Assembly (NCBI GenBank): GCA_905250115.1
Contig: CAJNOI010000028.1
Coordinates: 186,001-250,000 of the forward strand
DNA length: 64,000 bases
Direction of reading: 5' to 3'
Origin: Adineta steineri
Lineage: Eukaryota > Rotifera > Eurotatoria > Adinetida > Adinetidae
The position numbers and the translations under genes are program-made. Of this stretch, positions 50,019 to 60,600 are shown in pieces; the first letter of the stretch is position 1; each line of letters starts with the position of its first letter. The notes below the pieces were generated by a model that was given only the letters and a program-made list of their open reading frames with translations, was not told where the DNA came from and ran no database searches.

Positions 50019-51224
50019 CTTTTCGTTGTTTTAATCTTGATCAAAACTGTTGCCGATGAATGTAATGCTGAAAAATAACTGATGTTTATATAAGCAGTTT
50101 TGTTTTTTATTCTTGCATTTATGACAAAAAGGGCGTAAGGTGGTGGGTGACGAAAAAAAAAAACTTTTTCTCTCTTCTTACATTTACATTATTTTTACTA
50201 AATGAAAAAAAATATTGACATAAGGGTTGAAGAAAAGCATGACAATATCTTTATCGTTTAATGAATTTGGAATGTGAACATTTAAAAACAATCACTAAGA
50301 AAAACAAAAAAAATTCTTTCTTTTCTTTTTAGTTTATAATGGACTGATTATCTTCCTTCTCTTATTTTCTATAATAACAAATCCAATAAGAGTAAATAAA
50401 ATGATGAAATTATGATATAGATGAATGACGATGATTTAGACAGATTACGTAAGATTGACTTAATTGATCGCTGAATATGTTTAGGATTTTAAATGGGAAA
50501 TAAAATTCTCTTTCTGCATCCATTAAAACACTTTCAGCACATCACTCAATTCGTTTTTTTTTGAAAAACTAGAATAAAAATGTCGTAATCATTAACATAT
50601 ATACAAACTTTGCAAAATGATAAAAACAGTGAAATTTATCAGAGTGTAGTCTAAACAATTTCTTTGGTTGTTATATTTTAGAATTGAAATCTTGTTTATT
50701 TGTACTTTTCACGATGTTTTTTTTCATTCTCTTGCATCTATTATACAGCCATAGATGTGCTCTGTTTAATCAAATAAGTGACTGTGTACAAAATAATACT
50801 TGTTAGTTTTTTTTGTAAAACGAAAAAGCTCATAAAATCAAATTGGCTTCAATTGCATTATGAATCCAATTGGAAAAACGAACATTTTTTTGAATGAATG
50901 CCGCTATCAGTGCTTTGTCTAAATCTCGTTTTTTGGTTGAGCGTCTCACACCCGCGCGGTAAAACTTTGAACAGAACTGAAGTCAACAAAATCAGTTAAA
51001 TGTATATTTGATAATTTTATCGAAATAAATGAGTAGGACTGGTTTTTGTTTTTACTTTCTTTCTTTATCAATGAAACAAATAATACACAAACACGTATAC
51101 ACGATGTAACATTTTCATCGAACCGATAGAAACAAAAAAGAAGACAAAGTTCTGTACAAACATATGCGATTTGCTCTTAACAATGAGCATTACAAACAAA
51201 TCAATGAATGATTAATAAAACAAA
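50019..51224. other. Intergenic, 1.2 kb, with a TATA box
   Basis: On the minus strand TATATAAA at 50085-50092 lies about 70 bases before the type II membrane protein ATG, and TTTTTCAG lies between them. A GC-rich patch (CACACCCGCGCGG) occurs near 50948-50960. No gene seen. Confidence 0.5.
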
Positions 51225-54200
51225 TTAATTATTTGTTGTTGATGTTGTTGTTGTTGTTGCTGATGCTAATGATGATGATGAAATTGAATTATTTCCATTT
51301 AATGGTGTTGAACCTGTTTCAACAGGTTTTGTTTCATTATAAAAATCTGGTATAAGTTTAAGTCTATTTAAAATTTGATTAATAGTTGATGGTGATAATG
51401 ATTCATTAGAATACCATATTGAATTTTCTTGAAATTGTTCTGATATAGGACGTAAATAAAATACATCAGCTGTACCACGAATTTCTTCAGGACTAATCAG
51501 AAAATTTAATAGAATAAGAAAATATGTTTACTGAAATTTTATCTTACGTTTTTGATATATAATAATCATATTGTTTTATTGGACATCGAACTGGATCATT
51601 AACTTGTTCAGTTAGTTCATAAACTATTGGTGAATTTACTAATGATTTCAGATCTTTATTAATAGAAAAATGAAAATAAATAGATATTTTTATTGATATA
51701 TATATATATATATGTACCCGAATTATGTGCATAGAATCGTAAATAATTCATTTGTTGTCCTTGTGGTGCATTATTTGATAAACGTCCCCATTGAGAATAT
51801 TTACCAAAATTTGCAAATGAAATAGCTATATGTCCTTCAACAGTTTTTAAGTTAAAATATTTAGAATTTGTATAGAGTAATGTTGTTAATAAAGACCATG
51901 GTGTTAATGTACCTAATTGATGAACATCATATAATAAATCTTCATCAATTAATGATACATATGTATTTGCTAGAAAGAAAGATACATATTGATTTAGATA
52001 AGCAAAGAACAAAAAGATTTATTTACAATCAGTTAAAAGACGTGGTGTATAATTTTGAAGAATTGTATTTAAACTAGAATTAAATTCTATATAACGAGGA
52101 TCGAATAGATCAATTGCACGATTGTTGATATTTAAATAAAACTGAATACCTAAGAAAAATGAATTCATAAAGAGAAATTTAAGATTAATTCATGTATATG
52201 AAAATATCAGTAGAAAACTAATATTAAACTACTATAGTATAGATTGTCAAAGTACTAACGATTAATGTAAAAATCTGTCTGATATATTTTCCAATAATCA
52301 TATAGATGATATAAAGCAAATTAAAAATATTAGTTGTATTTATAACAAGATTTTGAAAACATAAACGATCTTTGTTGTAATCTTACTCTGAATGTAATGA
52401 TAGTAGATAAATTGAAAGAGAATAGCATAAAATCTGGTTGTTCAGATAACAATTTCCCTTATATAATTATTTTTAGAAGTTAATAAGCTTATGGAAGATT
52501 TGTTTGATTAGAAATTTTATAATTATATTTACCTAGACAAAGATAGTAAATACTTTCAGGTAAATATTCTTCGCCTGTTGGACGACGAACTTCACGTATG
52601 AATAAATCCATAATTTGTTGTAATTCATCACCATTTCCATATGAAAGTAAATCAGATTTAACTAAATATTGTTTTGCTATTTCTGCTTCTAAAATAAGAA
52701 ATTTTATTTTATTTTATTCGAGACAATGATTTTACCTTCAGATGTAGCTGTTAAAATAGGTCGATTACGTTGTGCACACCATTGTTGAAATGCTTCAACA
52801 CCGTAAGTCCATTTAAGACGATAACCAGCATCAGGTAACATTCGAAGAAGCTAAGAAAGAAATGATCTATATTATAAAAAAAAATTTTCTTTAAATAAAT
52901 CATACTTTTTGAACTTCGGGATCATTTGATGTAATTGGATCAATATAATGTGCTTCAAGATCGAGTTCTGGGAGATTTTCAATTGTTTGTGATGTTGTTA
53001 TATAAGAATCTATGAAAAGCATAGAAAATAATAGATAAAATTTGAAAAAAGAATAGTTTTAAATTTTAATTTACCATCTCGTGTTAAATCCATCATCATT
53101 ACTGAATCATTTCCATTTGTTGCTGTTTGTTGTGGTTGATTTTCTGCACGAACAAGACTTTCAGCATGCATAACAAGTGCTGCTTCAAATGGATCATCAG
53201 GTAAAAGATCACGTTGTGTCTAAAAATATAATAAATTTAAATTTTATTAATAAAATTTTATCAAATAAATCTTACTTGAAGATAATCACGTATATTTTTA
53301 TAAGTTTTTCGTTGTACTGGTATCATAATTGGAACAAAAAATGGTACAGGTATTGGTACAGCTTTTGGTTTAAATAATTGATAACTTGGTGTTGGTGAGG
53401 GAAGATAAATTGGTACAGGTAAAGTGACTATAGGTACATCAGGAATCATATGTTCCATTTCTATATATGAAGAAAAAAAAAACGTTTAAATAATTCATTT
53501 GAAAATATATCAACCTGTTTGTGTAGCAATAGTAAATCTAGTTGGTTTAGCTTCAACTTCACGTTCAGATACTAATGGTTTACAAAGAGTCATTTTATTT
53601 TTCATTGTTGATGGATTTATTATTTGTTGTGGCATAATAAGTGGTACAAACGATTTTACATGATATAATTCATCATCAGGCCATCGTGCTTGTTTTTTAT
53701 TGATATTAGTTGTACTACGAATTTCTGCTGTTGAACGTGGTTTTCGTCCAGGACCACTTGAACCTATTTGAGATTGTTGATTTTGTTGTTGTTGTTGTGG
53801 ACGTGGCCGTGGATAATCCATTAAACGATATGGTATATCATCTTCATCGTCTTCACCTTTATTTAATGGCATTGACGATGGTGTTGGTGGAATTGGATTT
53901 CCATTTTCATCACGATCCAATAATGGAAATGTAACAAAATCTGCATCTTGTTTTGGTTTTGGAACACGTGTTGAACGACGTGTTGGTCCTAAACTATCAT
54001 TACCACTCATTGGTGGAGATGAATCACGATCAGAATCATCATCATCATCAGATGAATGACGTCGAGAACGATTCCTAAGAAAATAAATTTGAGTATATAC
54101 AGATTATGAAAGAATTCATTTCATAGACATCTATTACTAATATCAATATTTAATCTATCTTTATTCTAGTTTTAATGAATAGTTCGATTATTACACTAAC

Positions 54201-54976
54201 TAAGGCAAAAACTATCGTATTCATATTAGTATTATTTATCATGATGTCTACAGAATAGAGTATTCTCAAACTACCTCATATCAGATATACTCTAAAATAT
54301 TTTGTTTTTATTTGAATATTTACTGAAACCAAGATATTGGTCTACGTTGTTGAGAGGCTATTGTTTGTTGTTGCTGTTGCTGTTGTTGTTGCTGCTGCTG
54401 CTGTTGTTGTTGTTGTTGTAATTGTTGTCTATTTCCAGACATTAATCCAGTTCGATTATGATATTGTCCTTGTCCAATAGTAGTTGGTCGTCCAAAAAAC
54501 ATCCGTTCATCATTATTTATTTGTTGTTGTTGTTGTTGTTGTTGAATGGGTTTACGAATAGTTGCATTATTATTTGATGTTATTGTCGATTTAACAGCTG
54601 TATTACCTGTACGTGATGTTGGTCCTGTCATTTTCTGTTCAATATTCAAAGGTACAATATCAGCAGGTTGTTGAATAAGTGTTGTTAATTCTTGAAGAAG
54701 TATTTCAGCTGATGGTTGTGTTGTCGTTGTTGGTAATTCTGCAGGTGCATTAACAGTTAATAATTCAATTGTTTGACCAATAGCAGGTAAAACTAAATAA
54801 AAATGGCGCGTATTTCAATGATAAAATTCGTTTTAATCTTTATCTTACATGCTTTTCCTGTCTTATTTAATTCTTCCAGAAAAGCATTCATTTCTGTTTC
54901 ACTCATTGAACTAAGTACAGCTTGAAGTGTCGCATCATCAACAACATTTATTTGCTGTTGCTGTTGCTCCTGCTGT

Positions 54977-55014
<38 letters not shown>

Positions 55015-55163
55015 TTGTTGTTGTTGTTGTTGTGGTTCTTTTGTAGTTGGAAGAACATTTTGCTCTATAAAATTAATTAATAAAATTCCTTCGGAAAAAA
55101 ATAAAAATTTGCTTTATTACCTTCTTCATTTGTCGTAGAAGTTCCAATAATTTGATCGTTCAT
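51225..55163 (-). CDS. ZMYM/QRICH1-type DUF3504 protein without MYM fingers
   Basis: Probably nuclear. Minus-strand exons: 55163-55121, 55064-54849, 54792-54324, 54074-53515, 53460-53276, 53219-53075, 53009-52906, 52850-52736, 52688-52533, 52149-52027, 51969-51718, 51653-51548, 51492-51225; 913 residues. The C-terminal DUF3504 domain matches ZMYM2/3/4 and QRICH1: MDLFIREVRRPTGEEYLPES then IYYLCLGIQFYL, YFNLKTVEGHI, DPVRCPIKQYDYYISK, DVFYLRPI and SIWYS. Before it come the ZMYM-like Pro/Val segment (VPIPVPFFVPIMIPV), the LLPDDPFEAAL motif, and MKNKMTLCKP...ATQTE. The N-terminal third has long poly-Gln runs. The Cys-rich MYM zinc fingers that precede this region in ZMYM proteins are absent. Its ATG lies 2 bases after an AG acceptor and 108 bases after the SSU72 stop. 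Confidence 0.85.
54367..54419. repeat. CAA/CAG (poly-Gln) repeat tract
   Basis: Mixed CAG/CAA codons on the minus strand encode about 18 consecutive Gln in the ZMYM-type protein. The mixture of codons limits slippage. Confidence 0.85.
54953..55032. repeat. Long CAA/CAG (poly-Gln) repeat tract
   Basis: About 26 codons on the minus strand, nearly all CAA or CAG with one Glu interruption, near the N-terminus of the ZMYM-type protein. Confidence 0.85.
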
Positions 55164-55271
55164 ATCTGTAATAAATAAAGATTAAAAAAAACACGGAAAA
55201 AAAGATTACAAATTATTATTTTTAAATAATAACAACAACAACAACAAAGAAAACACAATTTTTTTTTTTAA
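55164..55271 (-). promoter_or_regulatory. Intercistronic gap SSU72 to ZMYM-type gene
   Basis: These 108 bases between stop and start on the minus strand end TTTATTTATTACAG|AT|ATG. The region is T-rich before the acceptor and lacks AATAAA. It fits a trans-splice acceptor or a very short leader intron. Confidence 0.5.
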
Positions 55272-55948
55272 TTAATAAAATGAAACAGCATGTAAAATAG
55301 TTCGTTTTGTTTTTTGTTCAAATTCGGTAAGAATTTCATCAATTGCATTATCTAAATCTTCAATTGCATCCATCTTAAAAGAAAAAAATTTTCTTTCGAA
55401 ACTAAAAAAAAACAAATCTTTTACTTTTTGTCCTAATTCACAAAGCATAAATGCACCAAGAGTCGCATCTTCTGGGTTATCAATAACATCAATATTGATA
55501 ATATGAACTATTTCATTCGTACGTTTATCGCGATTTTCTAAATCTATAAGAGAACAAAATTTAATTTAATTTAATTCGATTAAATTTTATTACCTTCTAT
55601 AACTTGATCAAATATGCGTTCTTCAACTGTAAATATAATATCAAAACGTTCTCGACAATCTTGAAAACGTTCCGGTTTTTCTTTTATACGACGATTACGA
55701 TCTAACATATGTAAAACACCATTTTGCGTATATACATTAGCATCTTTATTATATAAATCTTTATACATAAATTCATATGTTGTATCAAATGTATATACAT
55801 TTGGTCGTTCGAGTGATGTACCAGGTAATTTAACTTGTGCACCAGAACCAAATGATTTAACAAGTAAACCACGTTTACTCATAAAATTATGTGCTTCCAT
55901 ACTTCGATTTTGATTTGATGAACAAACAACAGCAAATCGAAGTGGCAT
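55272..55948 (-). CDS. SSU72: SSU72 RNA polymerase II CTD phosphatase
   Basis: Dephosphorylates Ser5 (and Ser7) of the RNA polymerase II C-terminal repeats and works with the cleavage/polyadenylation machinery. Minus-strand exons: 55948-55594, 55543-55425, 55373-55272; 191 residues (human 194). The low-molecular-weight PTP-type P-loop is VCSSNQNRS (C-x5-R) followed by MEAHNFMSKRGL. Also present are SFGSGAQVKLPG, YTQNGVLHMLDRNRRIK, PERFQ, the D-loop region FTVEERIFDQVIEDL, and the C-terminal DNPEDATLGAFMLCEL and DAIEDLDNAIDEIL. Catalytic Cys and Arg are intact. It lies between SOD1 and the ZMYM-type gene on the same strand. Confidence 0.97.
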
Positions 55949-56036
55949 TATTCAGATCTAAAAATAATATGAGAAGGATTTAGCGGGATTATTTTCAGTA
56001 TAAAAAAACTAAACTATAAGAAAAGAAAATCGAGAA
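55949..56036 (-). promoter_or_regulatory. Intercistronic gap SOD1 to SSU72
   Basis: These 88 bases separate the SOD1 stop from the SSU72 ATG. They end in ATTATTTTTAG 9 bases before the ATG. No AATAAA, no TATA box. Candidate trans-splice acceptor in a polycistronic unit. Confidence 0.5.
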
Positions 56037-56918
56037 TTAATTCTTTTTTATTCCAATTACACCACATGCCATACGACCGCCAGCATTGCCTGTTTTTTTC
56101 GATTCTGCATTTCCACCTTGACCTAAATCATCTTCTTTTTCATGAACGACTACTGAACGTCCAACAATTGAATGTGGTCCAGTTAATTTTATAACAGAAT
56201 CTTTAAAATTAAATTTTGCAACATTACCCGAACCACCAATAATATTTCCTACAATTGAAATCAGATAGAAAATTAAATAATATAATATATTTTCAGTGTT
56301 CTTTTCGATATACCAAGATCGCCAATATGACGAAGTACATCTTGAGGACCAGCATGATCATTATTATCTGGATTATAATGAGCACCTAGAAATAAATTTA
56401 TATATTATAATTATTTAAAATCAAAAATATATCGATAGTACTCGATCTTTTAAGTCATCTAGTTTCGTGCCTGACAAACATTGTATTCTCACAATAATAG
56501 GATATATTTATCTATAAATGTCAATGAAAGGGGTAGTACAGATCATCTCAATGCCTTTCTCTCTAAGGGATTCAGCCTCTCACTATATTCATATTTCATT
56601 TAATAAAGCTATAGTACGTCTGAATAAATTCAGATATGATTTTCGTTTATAGAAACATAATTATTTACCAGCTGATGTACATCCATTAGTTGTATCACCA
56701 AATTCATGTATATGAAAACCACGTTTTTGTTTATCGGGTATATTCTTAATTTCACCACTGACAGTTACTATGCCATCATCTGCTTGAAGAAAATCAACTT
56801 GACCACAGACTTGTCCATTATTTGGATCACGAAGTACAACAACAGCTTGTATACCTGGTGAACTTAAGATAGGTACACTCTTAACAGTATCCGTCATTTT
56901 TTGTGTAACCCCACCCAT
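56037..56918 (-). CDS. SOD1: Copper/zinc superoxide dismutase
   Basis: Converts superoxide to hydrogen peroxide and oxygen. Minus-strand exons: 56918-56669, 56385-56314, 56248-56037; 177 residues. Copper and zinc ligands are all visible: [34 protein letters not shown] and [11 protein letters not shown]; the active-site Arg is in [14 protein letters not shown], and both disulfide cysteines are present. There is no signal peptide, so this is the intracellular form, with about 20 extra N-terminal residues (two candidate Mets, MGGVTQKM) compared with human SOD1. The first intron (56386-56668) is 283 bases. An AG lies 10 bases before the ATG. Confidence 0.96.
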
Positions 56919-57649
56919 GTTTTATATCTAAAATAAATATATAAAGCATTAATTATAAATGACTTATAGCTCAATAAACAATGATACATTTCGGTAAAAT
57001 CGTTAGACAGTCTTTAGTAAAAATACGTATGACTTTAAATAACTGAGATTATGTTTAAAAAAAACTCTTACCAAATAAATAGTTCATTATATTCATGTTT
57101 TATTGTAATTCTCTGGATTCCACATTTTCAATATTAAGCAAACATAGATTTCAATAATTTATAGATATCTTTCTATTTTATCACATTTCAATCAACTATA
57201 TTGCCTAAATATATATTATTCCAATATAAAAATTAAACTTCATATTCAATTGACCCAAAAAAAGAAGCATTGCTTTGTCTAACCGAAAACGAATCTGATT
57301 GGTTTAAAAAAATATAACCAATTAAAAAAGTTCTTTTCTTTATCATAGATGTCGCTATATTCAATTTTAAAACACGATCCAATATATATGAATGAAATGA
57401 TTATATTCGGTAATCTTATATCGTATAGTTTATTTATTTATTACACAAAACAAAATACATATTGCTATCGGTTGACGTCAAGGAAGAAAAGGTAAGAAAA
57501 GGACGGAACTTATAAATACAGACATATATAGATGAATGAATGAATTATATGTTTTGCTGTTTTTTATCGATTTAAGATTTTTTGTTTTAAATACATTTAT
57601 AAGTTAAGAAGATACGAAACAACGAAATTTTATCACAGAAGATTTTTTT
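56919..57649. other. Intergenic, 731 bases
   Basis: Between the SOD1 5' end and the KCNH 3' end, both minus strand. AT-rich; should contain the SOD1 promoter, but no TATA box or clear stress element was identified. Confidence 0.45.
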
Positions 57650-60600
57650 TTAAGTATTTGTTTTATATGTTTCAGTAGAAGAAACAGATATTGTTAAATT
57701 ATTTGTTGGAAATTGACGTTGTAAAATTAAAAGAACAGTTGATACATCTTCAGTTAGTTTTGTTTCTAAAGTAGATAATCGTCTAAATATATCAAAGCAA
57801 AAAAAATTTATTGAGAATATAAACTAAAAAAATGATTACTTCGTTAATTCTTGAAAACGATAATCAATATTTGATTGATATGGATCAAATGCTTGAGATT
57901 GATTTGTCTAAAAGAAATTCGGAAAAATAGATGTTTTATTTTTGCAGAAGTTTACAAACCAATGGAACTAATTCATCATTAATAGCTTGTAACGATGATG
58001 GTTGTTGAGAATAGAATGGATGTTGAACAGCTGATATAGGAAATATTAAAATTATTTGTATTATTTTAATCATTAAAATTTTACTTTGTAATACCGAAGC
58101 ACCACTAAATGATTTTTCTCGTCGTTCACGACGACGAAATGAAGCTGAACCAAATTCAAGATTAGCAGGGGTTACATCTTGACCGGCTAGTTGAGGATTA
58201 AATTCAAGTATACCTAGAAAGCAAAATAATTAAGATACATCTATTTTGAAAAAAAATATATAGATTGACATGGATTTTTATTATATATGACAACTCTTAA
58301 ATAATTTATTCCTTTTAATATTATAGAATATGGTTGAATCTAAGATTACTAAAGAATATGCATCTGGTCTTATTTTATTTGATATTGTCGATGAATTAGC
58401 ATATATTGGACGTATTACAATAAACAATCCATCAAAACGTAATGCAATATCACGTCAAATGTGGTTTGCCTTATCAGATCTACTAGATGATTGTCTTCTT
58501 AATTATAAAACTATTCGTGTATTAATAATAACTGGTAGTGGTCAAATCTCATTTTGTTCAGGTGCAGATTTATCGGAAAAAGAAGGTGATGGTACTGATC
58601 ATACAATACCAAATATTCGTGTTAAACTTCGTCAATATCCAATACCTATTATTGCAAAAATTAATGGTTATTGTTTAGGTGGTGGCCTTGCATTAGCCAT
58701 GAATGTTGATATTCGTATCGCATCTGAAAATGCTTCATTTAGTATTCCAGCTGTTAAATTAGGTGTACCATGTCCAAAAGATATTGTTCATCGTTTAATT
58801 CAATTAGTAGGTGAATCTGAGGCAAAAATGATACTCTATACGGGTAATAGAATTTCAGCTCAACAAGCTTATTCTATAGGATTAATTCAATATGTATCGG
58901 ATAGTCATGATAATCTCGATAAATATGTATTGGAATTAGCTCAAACAATATCACGCAATGCTCCATTATCAATTCGTTCTATTAAATTAATGATTGAAAA
59001 TGGAACTAATGAATTAACTATAAAAACGTCAATTGATGCATGTCTTTCATCACATGATATTAATGAAGGACGAAATGCTTTTCGTGAAAAAAGAGACGCA
59101 AATTTTCAAGGCTGTTAGTTATATTTTATATCATCAATTTCAATGTCTTCCTTTTTTTCTTTTTCAATTGATATTTAATTTAAAAATAAATATATAGACA
59201 CACATTTATTCCATTTTCTACATGTGCTCACATGTTCTGTGAGTTGAGAGAGTCGATGTGCATTACGTCGTTGCTTTTTTTTTTATTATATTATTATTAA
59301 AGCCCGAGCGATATATTCAGAACGACAAAATAATGAAAAACATGAAGAAAGAGAAAGGAGGAGAAGAAAAAACAAGAAAACTAAGCAATCCGCCGTGATG
59401 GAATAGGCGATTCAATGAAAAATTATTATCGTGATCATTGTAAAGGCAGAAAAAAAATATTTTTCTCTGTTTATTTCAACTAGTTACTATCGTCGGCGAT
59501 GTCTAGCTTCTTGTTTTCTTCTACATTCTTTAGACAAACAGTTGAGTGTATTTTACGATTAGTTGTGCTAGCAAACGAGAGATCGAGAAAGAAAAAGAAC
59601 AAAAATGTTGGGTGTAGTAAAAATAAATACTTCTATCATATAGAAAAGAGAAGAAACAGTAATCGAAGTTCTCATTTTTTTCTTCTCTCCTCTTCTCACT
59701 TATTCCATTCAAACAGATCGAGTCATACGCATTCATCTGCTGACTAATGTACTTTATTTCATTTGAAATAATGGTACTATATAAGTAGCCGTACATATGT
59801 GTTGTCGACACAATAATAAACTACATTTAGACTAAAAAATTCTTTTAGATATATATTTTTTCTTATAAACAAAAAAAACTATGTCAGACAATACGAATAG
59901 ACCCGTAACGGCTTCGGATATTAAAGTTGATGTTAATAAAACTGCAGCAGATGCTAAAAAGACTGCAGCTGATGGTAAGTTAGCATCAAAATTTCTAACT
60001 AAGAATTAAATAGATCAGTTTAAAATATTATTTTTTGTATAAATATTTAAAAACAATTCGATTAACAATAAAATTTCATGTAATATCAATGCGAAGTTGT
60101 AAAAATGAGACTTTTTTGCTTCTAAAACTATAAATTTCAATTTATTATACTATATTATTCAAATAGGATTGAAGTTTGGTCAACAGAAGGCGGCCGATTT
60201 AAAACACCAAGCAGAACAAAAAGGTAAAAAGAATTGTAATAAATGTTGTGATTCATGTCTAGTTTTGTGTCTCAGGCGATGAAGTGAAGGAGAACGCGAG
60301 TGCTGCTACTGATGCAGCTAAAGATAAAGCTAATGAAGTAAAAGATGCTGCAAATAAAACAGCCGATGAAGTTAAACCTAAAGCTAATGAAGCCGCTCAG
60401 GATGCGAAAGAAACTGGTATGTGTTTTAATGTAAACAAGAATACTTGTTACATTTCAAATATCTAACTAATTTATTTTCCTAACACAAACTAACTAAAAG
60501 ATTGCTATTAACTAAGCAATTAAAATTTCAAAAAAATAAATAATAACACAAACTTTATTTCTCATTTAGGAGCTCAATTAGCTAATGATGCTTCAAAAAA

